Part shown: one piece after another, positions 1 through 12,618 of the stretch
Layout: the number at the start of each line of letters is the position of its first letter
How positions within the stretch are numbered: the first letter of the stretch is position 1
Assembly: GCF_021917145.1 (NCBI RefSeq)
Contig: NC_061068.1
Span: 6,403,344-6,467,343 of the forward strand
Direction of reading: 5' to 3'
DNA from: Hypomesus transpacificus
Lineage: Eukaryota; Chordata; Actinopteri; Osmeriformes; Osmeridae
Length of the DNA stretch: 64,000 bases
Translations under genes and position numbers: made by a program
The notes under the pieces: generated by a model
Seen by the model: the letters and a program-made list of their open reading frames with translations, nothing else
The model's database searches: none
Told to the model about the DNA's origin: nothing

Positions 1-3000
1 AATACTCCATATTCCAGTATAGAAGAGCACACAATAGTTTTCCTTATTTTGGAGGGAGTTTTATCACAAGCCTAAAATCCAAAGATAAACGCAGAAAGAA
101 AGAAAACTCTTCAATTTTTCAGCCAAAAGATGCAATTTGCACATTTTTCTCCATAGAGCAGCCTGTGGCTTTGGTGTTGGCAGGATATCTTTAGCTGTTT
201 ATTATGGGTCGGTGTAACAACTTTGGCCACACAGTGCAGTCATGGGGTCAAACACTGACCCTTCAAAATAACCCATCAGTGACTGGAGCATTCTAATCAC
301 ATAGACATCCAGTATTTAACAATATTCTCTGTCAAGTAATAAATGAACAGCAAATGTATTTTGTCTGGTAAGTGGAAATACTGTTGTTGGTCAAAAGTAC
401 TTTGAGTCTGTCTAACAGATAACAATTATGTTCTTTGGACTGATCAACATCCAAGCATCCGTACAAGGCAAACAGACATGTGATTTTTCTTGTATTAAAA
501 ACATATTGAAATATACTGTGGCTTTGCTTTAGCTATTATTATATATTATTCTTACATTTTATTGGTATGATGAATGCATGGATGGGCATGGGTTTCATTT
601 TAACAAACTTTTCAGCACCCTAGATACAAACAGTACCCCATGCTCTGCTGCTAATTATTGGGGGGACATTTCATTGGCTGTTTGACATTGAAAGGGACAT
701 GTCCCTACAGTCTACCCCCAAACCTATGCCTATGGGTATCCACCATGCAGTACATACAGTTCCACTGGTTGCATCCTTGTCATTATCCGGATGTAATGAT
801 ATCCCTCAGGGAACATGGTCTGTTGGGATCATCCGTTCTCACACAGCTTCTCCAGACTTGTGGTCATGACTCAGCCATGTTAATAGGCAGTCTCTGACAG
901 AGCCTAGGAATCACTTTAGTAAGCAAAGGTGGGAGAAAGGACATTCACCAAAGGCTTTGACATCTCAGTGCCCTTTCTAGCACTTATAGTCCCTTGTAGT
1001 TACTAAACTACTCAAAATTGTACAGAGTTGACATGCAGACTCCCCAAGACCCTACCCAGTTCCCTGGTTGCCTGGATCATACAGTATCAGTACTACCAGA
1101 GGTCATAGTGATTTTAAATCTTTGTAAATACAGATTAACAGGATCTCTTTTAGTTGGTGCAGACCTATGTGTTGTCCTTGTTGACCCACAGTAATCTATC
1201 TCTTAAAATGTATGTGTTTGTGGGTTTGCAATCAGCTTGATCATCTGAGAGGATGGGGATCTGGGGAAGGGGTTTGGAGCCCAGGTTTACCTTTGAAGAC
1301 ACTTAAAGGGGCACAAGTTGTTCGTACTCTTTGTACTAAACTAGGTGTTTTGTTCTCTCTGTACAAGTATTGCAATAAATGTGAAAATATAGAATCTAGG
1401 CTTATAGCTTGGTTGATATGGAGATCTTGTTGCCTCTCATTCAAAATGGTTTAAATCGGTTCTACAAGAATTCAATGAAAATTATAGATTTGTTATCTCA
1501 ATAACCACAAGCATCAGACCATTCCTTACAACCATTCTGAATCAGTATGATATTTGGAATGAAAACTATTTAGTAGGGAAAAAGATTAGGAAAATATCTA
1601 CTTCTGTTGAATTATATTAAACCTGTGCTCCTTTTAGATTATTTGTCCGGCCATATAACAAAATATATGTTTTGCATTGATCTCTAAATATGAGTCAAAT
1701 TGTTTTGTTTATTGATGACATTCAAGATTTTCACTCATACTGATAGTGTGAAAACTTTCACAATGGTTTACAACAGCATGTAACAAACTGTGCCAAAAAC
1801 TACATTCTCAATGCATTGTTCATTTACTTGAAGTATAGTCAAACAAAACAGTTTGGATTGGCATTTCACACTCAACTCAACCAGACAAACTCAGTACTTA
1901 AACAAAAATGTTATTTTTTCATTGGTTCCTGAAACACAAATCAAAGATATATCAAATACTTAAAATAATAATAAATACTTTGTGATAGGATAGTTACAAC
2001 CACTGATCGCAGAGCACAACATTTAAAACCGCTTAAGTAAAGAGCCCCCTGCTGTATTATCTGCAAGACGGATCACTTTAAATTACAAATCTTTTCAATT
2101 TGGTTCTGTTCTTTTGCTCCAAGCATGCAAGCATGGAACAGTTTCTCAGCATTGTGCCTCAGTTCAGCATGGTTTGAGAGGTCCCCTCCTATTGGTCCAC
2201 AGCCTATACTCTAAGGTAAACAACATAAGCCCTAAGGTTAGGCTAAAAAAACAATTTCCAAAGACACTTGATGCGGGAGCCACAATACACAGCAACTGTT
2301 GCCCACAGAAAAATCCACCCCATCACTAATTGGGAATGTTTGGCTAATGTCATGCCACTCCTCACTAGGTAAACTCACAGTGGACACAGAATAAAAAACA
2401 ATTATTAGAACCCTTTGCCTTTATTGAACAGAAAGGTCTAAGCTGACGTTGTTGTGTTTTCAGCCGTGTACCCACTGGCGTTTAGTAGATTACTTGTTTC
2501 CTTCACTTTGTCACAGTGTGTGATTGGAGAGATCCGGGCGCTCTTTTCCACCCACTCCTACCTTCTGAGCCAAACCTACGCATCTGCTTGTCACTGACAT
2601 GGAAGAAGATAGCTTGCTGGATTCAGATTCAGTCTGTCGGGAGAGGAAAAGGAGGATCAAGGGTCCTGCGATGAAATTAAAATGTAGCTATGGAGAGACA
2701 ATGTTTTCTCCACACAGTGGTTACATGTCTGCATGTTGGAGAAGAAACTACAAAGCCTGGTTGATGAAGGGACCCATAACATACTGTAAAGGTTGTCAAG
2801 TCTTTTATAACAATGTCTTCTGACTTGTCACATAATCCAAGCTGCAGCCTCACAATCTATAATCTTTGTCAGTATATCATTAGTTGTCATATCTGTAGCT
2901 CCACTTTTTTTTAAGTATTCTAAAATCTTGGGTCCTTCTGTTTCACATAAATATTGTCTCCACCAGGTGCATCATGCTGAGAGCCCAACAGCCAGAAGAG

Positions 3001-3624
3001 TTACAAAAGCTTATGTCACATGAAAAGACACACCTGTTATGGAGTAATGTGAACCTGGTTCAATATGGACTTTATTTGACCCTTTCCTTTGGACACTTTG
3101 GTTCTTACAGTTGTTGAACATTACAGACAAAACCATTTGTTTCTGAGGATCCTCTGCTGCTGAGCACAGGGTCCATGGTTACAAATTAAGAACTTAACAG
3201 TAAATAACCCTCGATAACTTGTTTGATCTTAGGTATCCCTTGAAAAACAAAACAAATGACTATATATTATTTCCATAATTTTGACAGGTAGAAATTATTT
3301 TCACATCTCAAAACAATGTTTGGGTTTTTGTTTCCATTGGCGTTGAGTTCAAACATGACCACTAAGTGGCTCAAACTCCCTATATCTTTCCAGTTAGTCA
3401 TTTTTTATGTATTAATTTTAAACAGATTGGAACAATACACTTAAAATGATGGCAAATCATGATTTGAAGGAGTGCGGTTTGTATATAATACAGACAGAAA
3501 GAGAAATAGAAAATATAGTTAAACAACAACATACCGTTACTTGTTGGTGTAGTTGTGGTCAAAGATATTGGCATATACATGCATTTCAAATAATGCACCA
3601 TAATATTAATGAGAAGCTTAAGGC
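1..3624. other. Gene-poor DNA, no supported feature
   Basis: AT-rich non-coding sequence. The open frames here are short (60-100 codons), lack splice context and resemble no family I know. I see no tRNA-like, rRNA-like or long repeat structure. It could be intergenic DNA or an intron of a gene lying to the left. Confidence 0.6.
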
Positions 3625-3776
3625 TACATGTATCTTGAGAAACCTTGAAGTTGCTGTTATGGAAACAGCAACTTCAAGGTTTCTCAAGATACATGTATCT
3701 CATGGCCTCAAACTTCCTGATATCATCATACACCATGGAGGTGTATGATGATATCAGGAAGTTTGAGGCCATGAGA
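3625..3776. repeat. Two adjacent perfect hairpins with identical 5-nt loops
   Basis: The first hairpin has 34-nt arms (3625-3658 and 3664-3697) around the loop ATGGA (3659-3663). The second follows with no gap: 37-nt arms (3698-3734 and 3740-3776), again around ATGGA (3735-3739). Pairing is perfect in both, and the two arm sequences are unrelated to each other. I checked the pairing base by base. They could be local template-switch products, small fold-back elements, hairpin-RNA sources or an assembly artefact. Confidence 0.9.
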
Positions 3777-4764
3777 AAACCTAATCGTTGACTGCTGCTA
3801 AGGAGTGTTTGAATGGGGGAGTTAGCACCTCAGTCAACTTCCAAAGAAATTCAAGTTTTGCTAAAGGCTAATTACCTTTTGCAGTTCAATGTTCAACACC
3901 TCCACAGAAAGCTGTTTTTCTTCAAATATTGTAAGTCTTCTAAAAATACATTAACCTTAGGAATAGTGAATTAGAGTTCTTCACATTCTGTTTTCTGCAT
4001 GAAGCAAACTATAAATGATGACTGAAAATTATCAAAAAAACTAAGGACTAAGGCTTCGGCCACACATACTTTTCTTCAGTCTGAGATGACATAATTCAGG
4101 AGACTGAGACATTTTGCATGCCGCTCTGGGACTTATAGAGTTCCATGCGAGCAGGTTTTTGCTCTTCATTTCACATTTTGGCTCCATGTCTCATTTATCT
4201 CAGGGGACAGATGAGTGTTAGGTATCAGTGGCCACATGAGAGATGTACGGTTCTGAACCACAGGTCTGACTGATGGCAGAAGGAGGCCCGTTTTGGCTCC
4301 ACTGTTTGACGTGAAGGGGAGCACAGCGGGGACACCGGATCCCACACAGCCGCTATGGTATTCACACTGGTTCACTTCAAGATGGAGGAAACTCTCGCCA
4401 AAATCGACATCTGAATGTCTCCACATAGTGCACTTGAATATGTTACTCCCTTCAAATCTTGGTGGAAAACAAATGTCTATTTCATAGACATGCACCAATA
4501 AAGATTGTCACAAGAGGCAGTGCAGAGGAGGGAAATGTCTCCTTTTTCATCCTGAGAAAGAGGTGGTCTCAACATGGCCTGTTTTTCTTCAAAAGGTGTT
4601 CTTTGAGGGATAAGGATCTACTGCCACCCAAAAGCTATAGCAGTTTATCCTGGCCAAAGAAAACTGACCTCCTCTCCAAAGGGGTTCATCAGGTCCCCTC
4701 TAGAGTTCCTGCTGATATACAAGATAAACAGCAAAATATTTTTATCAACAAAAGCATGTACGTT
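3777..4764. other. Non-coding stretch, no supported feature
   Basis: Open frames of 60-110 codons occur on both strands around 4.2-4.8 kb, but they overlap one another, resemble no protein family and have no splice-site support. Confidence 0.5.
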
Positions 4765-5221
4765 TAGCCTGGGTGCCAGCCCAACTTAGCCCCGCCCACA
4801 GAAAATGTTGGTCGGGAAGTTGGGTCTGGGATCGCTCTGTTGGGGAAAAAGTATGTCCGAACAGGAGCTGTTCGGACCAATCAGATTGTCAGGGCGGGCT
4901 TTATACGATGATGGACAGAGTTACATTTACATGTATGCATTTAGCAGACGCTTTTATCCAAAGCGACTTCCAAGAGAGAGATTTACAATAGAGCATAGGT
5001 CAGATGATCAACAGTAACGTAATCAACCACGTCACCAAAGAGCGCTTGGGTTGAATTCGTTTTCAACAAACAACATACGTTGCTCTGATTGTTATATCCA
5101 ATTGAGCGAAGAGGCATTTTTTCTACGAGTTAGGTTGAAACACGCCCCATACTCAAAGCCCAACGGAGTGGTTTCAGACTCATATTCTGACTAGAATTAT
5201 GAGTATGACAACGTCAGGCTA
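4765..5221. mobile_element. hAT-like non-autonomous DNA transposon
   Basis: The left end reads TAGCCTGGGTGCCAGCCC. The right end, reverse-complemented, starts TAGCCTGACGTTGTCATAC, a terminus I associate with fish hAT-type miniature elements. The flanks read ATGTACGT (left) and ATGTACAA (right), consistent with a decayed 8-bp target-site duplication. There is no transposase frame. A SINE-tail-like repeat (about 4921-5018) lies inside. The family assignment is from memory of similar elements and is moderate. Confidence 0.55.
4921..5018 (-). repeat. Dispersed repeat carrying the SINE-tail core, copy A
   Basis: It contains the core GCATTTAGCAGACGCTTTTA, followed by TCCAAAGCGACTT and a further stretch shared with copy B at 38067-38168. 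The same core, reverse-complemented, forms the 3' tail of the SINE at 32662-32860, so this copy is placed on the minus strand. It sits inside the hAT-like element, so one inserted in or was captured by the other. Confidence 0.65.
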
Positions 5222-5327
5222 ATGTACAATATGGTACTCAACGATTTTCGTTTCAGAAGCGTCACAGACGCGGGCCTTGGTGCAGCTTTGCAAGAGATAG
5301 GTAACTTTTGCGTCCAAGCCGCGGCAA

Positions 5328-5358
<31 letters not shown>
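5328..5358 (+). repeat. Homopolymer run of 31 G
   Basis: Uninterrupted G from 5328 to 5358, flanked by GCGGCAA and CGAG. A run this long can fold into G-quadruplexes and is prone to replication slippage and to sequencing length errors, so its exact length is uncertain. Confidence 0.9.
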
Positions 5359-5584
5359 CGAGTAAGTCACTGAAATCAATGCCTGGCTTAAATTTCGCTT
5401 TATGAAACAGCCCCCGGTCACTTCAAAATAAAAACACAGTGCATTAAAACACCTTGTGCAACACCGTGTGCAGACACTTCACTACATCGGTTGCAAAAGG
5501 CCAGACATCTAAGGATTTTACATCATGGACGACAACAAAGTTGAGTAACACTTGTATGACACCACCAATCCACAAACTCGCCAA

Positions 5585-6444
5585 TATAGGGTTTCCACGG
5601 ACGTCACATTCTGGGAAGTAACCCGGATGCGCGGCCATCTTGGAGGCACTCGATGTAAACAACTCAAAGGAGTACAACAAAAATAACGTAAATTCTACAC
5701 TCTTTGGAACAACTGTAGCCATGTCTAAACGACCGAAAAGGTCACCAAAACGTGTCCAAGATCCAAAGGCATACAGGGAAGGCCTTGGACCGCAAGAAAA
5801 CCGTCGATATGTTGAGAAAATTGGATTTATTGGCTGTGCAGATCCCTACCAGTCAACTAGCTCCCTCTTCTTGGATCTGTGATGACCCTGTGATTCTGCC
5901 TTCAGTTGGATATCCAGATATTGTGAACTACCTGGTTTTCTCGCTGAGCCCATATACCGAAGACCTAAAAGCTTACAAAGGTTTGGAGGCCTACAATCAG
6001 ATGGTGTGTGGATGGGTGAGGGAGATGCAGTACCAAGTCCTCAACAACCGTTGTGTTGTGAAGGCCAAAGTAAGTAATGCAATAGCGTCTTAAATCAACC
6101 TAACCATAACTGTATGATATCATTGCAATACTCAAGGTGTACTAGTAGCCAAGTGACACTCAATCGTGTTTTTCTTTTCATTTCAAAGACCCCCAGTTTG
6201 CTATGTACACTGTACACTATCTGAGTTAGTTTCACAAGATAAGATAAGCCTACATATTATTATCTTGGACATGTTTTGGTGACCTTTTCGGTCGTTTAGA
6301 CATGGCTACAGTTGTACCAAAGAGTGTAGAATTAACATTATTTTCGTTGTACTCCGTTGAGTTGTTTACATCGAGTGCCTCCAAGATGGCCGCGCATCCG
6401 GGTTACTACCCAGACTGTGACGTCTGTGAAAACCCTCTATACAG
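5585..6444 (+). mobile_element. Fold-back DNA transposon fragment with long inverted arms
   Basis: Positions 5585-5762 reappear as a reverse complement at 6262-6444 with about a dozen differences. Both outer ends read TATAG-AGGG-like sequence next to TA, consistent with a TA target duplication. The 500-bp centre carries the first part of a protein-coding exon (see the pseudogene entry). Because the arms extend into the start of the coding region, the right arm holds an inverted copy of the gene's beginning. This looks like an inverted duplication of one end of a larger element. The ISL2EU/YqaJ type is my guess from the encoded protein. Confidence 0.65.
5721..6070 (+). pseudogene. Broken first exon of a transposon-borne SWIM/YqaJ-like protein
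   Basis: From ATG 5721 the frame encodes a basic start (MSKRPKRSPKRVQDP) and then GPQENRRYVEKIGFIG. Near 5850 the homology moves to another frame, which continues YPDIVNYLVFS and LKAYKGLEAYNQMVCGWV up to a good donor, AAA|GTAAGT, at about 6070. These motifs match the N-terminal part of the large family of uncharacterised fish proteins that carry a SWIM zinc finger and a YqaJ-type exonuclease domain further on. Neither of those domains is present here. The frameshift, the missing downstream exons and the fold-back structure make it non-functional. Confidence 0.6.
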
Positions 6445-9400
6445 CTGCCTTGCAGCATCTGTTCTGAAATGCTGTTAAGACAACTAAACCTGGTCCCGCC
6501 GCAGACGCGTCCGGTGTGATTTGAGGTCGCGTCGGGGACGGAACAAACTTACTTCAAAGAGTACACATACTGAGGTGAGTGGATTCCACCTCGGTTATTG
6601 GTAGGCCTAAGTAGGAGTTTAAAAAATATGGATCCTTTGGGTCTAAGTTACTCTACTGTCAAGTGCCAAAACTGAATGAGGATTTAGAAAGTGGCATTCT
6701 GTCATTTGTATTTATTGTGCTTCACAGTCGACCTCAACACGGCTTCTGACTCTGGGGAAGGGAAGCAGCAGGTCTTGCTGGTGCGATTCATCACTAGGCA
6801 AGTGCATGGTCAATAATTCTGACAACCACTTGCATTTGTACTCCCAACCAGGTGCAGAGTTAATGTTTGAGTTCACACACAATGTCAGACCCACAACACT
6901 GGATCTCTGGTAAATATCGCTAAAGAACTTGTTTGTGACTGTCACTTGATCTAATACATTTAAATTACTTTAAACACTGTGTAGTCTGTGCTGTATGTGC
7001 TAATCACTACAGTATAATCATAACATATTTTAAAAAGGGAATCTTTCTAACCTACACAGAATACAAAATATAAAATGCTTGGCAAGGTGGCTTGTACAAA
7101 ATGGAATATTTAATAACAGATGGCCCCCACACAGGCACATCTTTAAGCCTCCTTATGTGCAGGGATTTCAGCAGATCAGGAAACACTGTCCCAGGTCAGC
7201 CATATATCACTATGATGTACAGCATACAGTCGACTACATCTTTATTATGTAGTTCAAGATGTTTATAATAATTCTCTATCATGCCAAGACTAGACGATAC
7301 ACAACCTAATCTCAGAGGATTAGGCTGGATTGCACAAATACCCCAGATAAACAAAAATAATGGCAGGTACCTAATGTAGCAACACAATTCTCAAAAGGTG
7401 CAAAAGAAAAATAAAGCAAAAAAGTTCCCAAAATAAAGACCTTGACTTCTAAAAATAAAAACTGAGAGGGGAATACACAAAACCGTATACAGTACAGCTC
7501 TAAGTCATAGTTTCACTATGTATCAGTTTAGATCACCAGTGGTCGTGAATCTAACCCTTTATCTTCTTCACATTTTGGTAGTATACTATATTTACAGCAT
7601 GCACATTATGAGCATAATCCTTTGGCAACCCAAGTCTGTACAGCCTGCTACGAAAGTATTATTATGTGTAAGCTTATGCCCACTGGCATGTCACGTAAAG
7701 TTGTTTTTAGTTTGACATTAAACCTATGCAGTATATCATCAGCTACACAACATACTACTGTAGATAACGGCCAGCATTTCAACTACAAACAAGAAATAAC
7801 GTTTTTAAGAAAGTACAAACTCCGCCTTTAAATTATTCCCTGAAGACGATGCCTACAGTAGCTTTATCATGACGTTGTTACTATAGTTCTTTCACAAGCC
7901 TGTTTCCACTGTGAAAAGTGATTCCAGATGTTTTCTCTACATCCCTGTCAAGTGATGGAGACCAGAGTCGGCAAACTGATGAGGAGGGCCCGAGCTGTCA
8001 GGGCACAGTACAGCGCCCCAGTACAGTACAGAATTTTTACTGACATCCAACCACATCAGGATATGTTTGAGCATGTGGCATGGCTGGGGTATTTTACATT
8101 TCAGCAGTGAATCTGAAATGGTAATCAATAAATGAACACTGGAGACTGGAGAAACAACTGTTCAATGAGTACAAAGGCTGAAATGTAGGCTACATGTATT
8201 AAGCACTTTGATTGAAGACATTTCATCACTGTGTTCTACGTTCTGCAGTCTATCAGACCCAGTGTGTTGCCCTGACATCAATTGTAAGCTGACCTGCCTT
8301 ACCATCAAGGCTAACACAACATTTTGAATGTAGATGCTAATCTGTTAAAATATCACGAAAGAGCATGACAGGTCGGGAGGAGTCTCTGAACCCTTTATGG
8401 ATTATAAAGCCCCTTTGTTACCAGAAACAATTTTAACATTTTTGGGATATTGATTCTACGAGGGACCACCCTTACCACCCTCAGTGAGAAATAACAGGGT
8501 TTCTTTACATTTTCTACTAACTTTTTATTAACGAGGCCATAATCATCCAACATCAGCAATTTAAAGAGGAGACAGATTCCATATGCCAAACTCTGGGTTC
8601 TTCATGGCTTGGATGAAAATCTAAAGAATAATAACAGATAGGCCTACATGTCTGACCTGGTCTATTTGTAACTAAAAGATAGTGTGGACTTATTTATACT
8701 GATCATTGATTTTTGTGTCTTGCAACATATTCAACTTTTTTCTTCAACATACAGTAGCCTATGAATCCAAAATGCTTTAGACATATGTTAATGAGCCAAT
8801 TCATCCTCAAATAGTTTATCAAGAGTCTAGATATACAATTTAGGGATGGATTCTTGATGATGCATAGCAAGTAGCAACAGTTGTAGTTCATAGTTTACAT
8901 CACTAGAGTCCAATGGATAGGTTAAACTGTGCATTTATGATTTCTTAATGTTATTGTACATTGATTCAAGTTACAAACAGTATAATTCAACTGAATCTGA
9001 TTGTCTTCTGTTGAAGACTCATACCTTTGTATATAGTCTTTACTGATTTACGAAAACGCTGATACTACAGCCGGACCAAGGCCCTCTAAACAAAGAGGCT
9101 TTCTTCATGCCAGGACAGCCAGGAAAAACAAAGTCAAATTAGACAAATAAATAATAAAAATAGCAGAGTGCTATCCAAATGTAGCCTATGTGAGACTGTG
9201 TTCAGTGAGCTAGTTATTGGATTCATGTGCTCTGAACTGACCTGCAAGAGCTGACCTGTCTATAATCAACTATGTTGACTAAAATCAGTACTTACTTACA
9301 TATAAGGTTTTAGTTTATTATGACTCTTTAGACAATTATAAAACAGGCTAGAGTAACACCATACACCTGGACAGGTTTTCATTTATGAACAACAATCCAC

Positions 9401-11333
9401 TGACAAACTGGCAGCGAAAATATTGCTCTGTTAGAGTTAGGATTTTGTTGCTGTCCCCACATTAAACTTTAATATAGTTAATTGGCTAAGGCTATGGAAC
9501 TTGACAACAGTGCTTTAATTTAGTCATTTAGCAGACGCTCTTATCCAGAGCGATAAGATCATACTATGTCCCTTCAGGGGTTTTGGTGCATTGGACACTT
9601 AATTTGTGAAACCAGCTCCGTTATGAGAACGGCTGTGGAAACGGACACACCCATAGTGATATCAGATTCATGAGAATGACTTGAAGAAACATCCCCAGCA
9701 CTACTAGCTCTGCAGAAACAGAAACTATGTATTACCTCTTTCCTCTACCATGCTCTATGCACCTCAGCATTTGCCCTATTGCTATTTTCTACTCTGCTCA
9801 TCGTGCCTTTATTTCCATTGATAATGTATAGGACATTGTTAAATGTTGATTTACTGTCAGAGTTCTTGAGTATTCTAATAATTGGTTCCCTGAGAGATTG
9901 AGTACAATTATTTAATTGTCTGCACAATGACTACACTCTCAGCTGAACTGCAATAGAAGTTGAGTCATCAACCTACGATCAGACAAAACAATTAGTCATA
10001 GAAGTTGCTTTAAGTGATGTCTGACTTGCAATATGCTATTAATAACATGTTAGAAAACAACTAAAGCTCTGACACTGATAGGACGACATTTTTGGATTTG
10101 TCCCTAATCAGATTTTACAAACGTTATTTTATAATTACAACTTAGATAGTGAGTGTCCATCCTATTTGGCCTTTAACACCCCTGCTGTAATAGTTAAGAT
10201 ACTGTCCTATCTGCCTGTGAAATGTTTCAAATTGTACTATTTCTTAAATACTACATTCTGAGAAATGAACACTTTGCATTCAAGCAGTAAGTGGTAGGTA
10301 ATGAACACTTTTTGAATGTCTGCACCAGCTCTCTGCCACACCCAACTGAGACACTGTCTCGACATCCGTGCAGAGAGCTGCGACACGCATTCCCCCTAGA
10401 AAGAGGGTGCACAGAACCAAGGGTGGAGGCAGCAGGAGTAAAGTGCTGACCATCCTATGTCACACTAGCAATGAAAGTGTGTGGGTGAGTTCCTGGTCTA
10501 AATAATACTGCCCTGCTAAAAAGTAGGTGTGCCCAGACTGCGTGATATGAGATGCTGACTGACAGCGCTATGGTATGGGAGTCTCCTGCATGAACCAGCT
10601 CCGCTTGATTTGTTTTTTGGGACTTCATTTTGAAATGGGACCCCCAAAAATTAAATGTTACCCAGTAAGCCAAAGCAACTCTGTTTTATACTTATAAAAC
10701 GGTCCAGTCCTTGTATTATACCGTGTCAGGCATGTTGTTAACGCTCTCCTTGTCTTTATCTCCTTTAGTACCTTTGCATGCCTTGTTTTGTGAGACTGTT
10801 CAACATTTATTGAGTCTTAAAATGAGTCATGCAATTCCTCATTCTGGACTGGTTCCATAACTCCATGCCACAGCATGCCACTTGTACCGAAGACATGAGT
10901 CTGTGCCATGCTGTCAATCATGTGACAGTTCCTGTATACTCCCACTCCAACAACGCCTCAGGACCTGTTTGTGTTTTTGACATACAACCATCCTTCCAAA
11001 ATTCCTCTTCCTCTAAAATAGTTCCTGATCTTACTTGAGTGGATAGGTGAAAACATGTGCCTCTCTACACAGCTGTTACCCATCTCCTCTGTCAGATCCG
11101 TGAAACAGGCATTCCAAAACATGTCTAAGTCTCTGGGTTTCTAATGCCTATTCATGTTAATCTTGTTTGCTTCTTACAGACCAGTAGTACTGGAGTCAAA
11201 TTAAACAGAGTATTCCAAATAATAAAAAATATAGATCATGTTTTCCACAGAATAGCCAGTGAAGGAACAAAGTATTTCAGACAATAATACAAATCTTTCA
11301 GAAAAACAAATAAAATTGAAAGGTTTTTGGTTA
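6445..11333. other. Gene-poor stretch left of PDRG1
   Basis: Only short frames without family resemblance. It contains one SINE-tail fragment (9517-9553) and a weak stem with 11-bp arms (10326-10336 and 10370-10380). No exon set with consistent phases could be built on either strand. Confidence 0.5.
9517..9553 (-). repeat. SINE-tail fragment, copy C
   Basis: TTTAGTCATTTAGCAGACGC followed by TCTTATCCAGAGCGA matches the reverse complement of the 3' tail of the SINE at 32662-32860. Only the tail survives. Confidence 0.6.
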
Positions 11334-11339
11334 TTTATT
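11334..11339 (-). terminator. Polyadenylation signal for PDRG1
   Basis: TTTATT on the plus strand is AATAAA on the minus strand, about 390 bases after the PDRG1 stop codon. This is a reasonable 3' UTR length, but there is no transcript evidence. Confidence 0.5.
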
Positions 11340-11730
11340 TATATAAACAGCTACAGTAAACCATATGCAAAGTAAACATTCTAAAGATTAAAGATGACTG
11401 ATCTATATATTTCATGTCAATCTGCAAGGCTTCTTCAATGCACACTGCCATCTTGTGGCATTATTTGCTATAACAACTGTTTAGGATGGGATTCCTATTC
11501 CACCTCCAAAGACCACTTGAGCCTCTATTCTAACACAAAACTGAATTGGGAATGGCACTGTCAGCTATAGAGGCTGCAGCCTGAAGTCTGAAGGTTATGG
11601 TAAACTGTGGAGGAAGTTGGATGGGTCAGTGAAAAGACAAATAAGAGAAGGAAGGCACATCAACACATTTGGGAGTTGGTGAAAAGCTGGCATAGGCCTA
11701 CTTGTTCTGTGTTTTGTGTGGGGTTGTGTC

Positions 11731-12618
11731 TCATCTCTTCAACAGGTTGTTGATAGCTTTTATCTCATCATTAGAGAGAGGAGATAGATTGTAGCCCCTT
11801 AGCTCAGGCTTCCCTGTAAATAGAGATAAAACACGTCAACATTCAAAGCTGTAAGGTAAGAGACCATTTTCACAAATACTGGAATACTTGAGAGCAAAGC
11901 TAAACCCCCATCCAATCAATGCGTCTGAAAAATGTGCTATAGAGAACATCCTTACCTTGCAACTCATTGAGACGATTCACCTTTGCTTTCAACACTTTAC
12001 GGAGATCATTTATCTCTTTGTCTAGTTGGTCTTGATCTAAACAGTAAAATTATGTTTCAGTGCACTGCAATGGTTGCACATGCGTAGCGTAAAAAGTTGC
12101 TGGACAAAAAATAAGAAGGTATGGCTAACCTTTAAGAATCATCTCAGTGGTCTTGGCTTTAGGAAACTTTATAAACATATTTCCAAAGCAAACCTTTACT
12201 TTCTCTGAAAGCAACAAATAAAGCAGTCAGCTTTAAACACTTTCTTCTTTTTTTACGTCAAAACCTCTGTTACCATTCTCTTACCATTTGATGAGTTCGG
12301 ATTACGCAAAGCATTCAACGCCTCCCTGTTTCCATTTCTCTTCTTATCTAGATCCACAATCTAAAATAAATAGTATGATGGACAAAAGCGAAAATAGCTA
12401 GCTCAGGAATGACAACGTAGTAAGCCAATATATTCATGCACGTTCCTTCTGTTCAGAAGCATTGGTGCCAATTGGACTTAATTGCTGCAATGACTGACAA
12501 CACGATCTCATGAACCACTTGTTATGGATATTACCTGTTGTTTGTTTGCAAGGACATCTTCAGCTGCTTCTTCTATTTCTGTCAAATACTCTAAAGCGCG
12601 CTGTGATTCCGTCTCCAT
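11731..12618 (-). CDS. pdrg1: PDRG1, p53 and DNA damage-regulated protein 1 (prefoldin-like)
   Basis: Five coding exons on the minus strand: 12618-12535, 12360-12285, 12204-12130, 12036-11956 and 11813-11731. All join in phase to give 132 aa (human 133 aa). Recognisable stretches are TEIEEAAEDVLANKQQ, IVDLDKKRNGNREAL, KVCFGNMFIKFPK, LDKEINDLRKVLKAKVNRL and GKPELRGYNLSPL. The protein is a small coiled-coil, beta-type prefoldin-like subunit. In mammals it is part of the R2TP/prefoldin-like co-chaperone that assembles RNA polymerases and PIKK complexes. The start METESQ matches the family start; an in-frame upstream extension is open but has no homology. Splice sites are canonical GT-AG. Confidence 0.93.

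Noticed and set aside
4166-4498. 110-codon minus-strand frame with several Cys
   Set aside because: Looks superficially like a secreted-domain fragment, but no family pattern fits, there are no splice sites in phase, and another frame covers the opposite strand.
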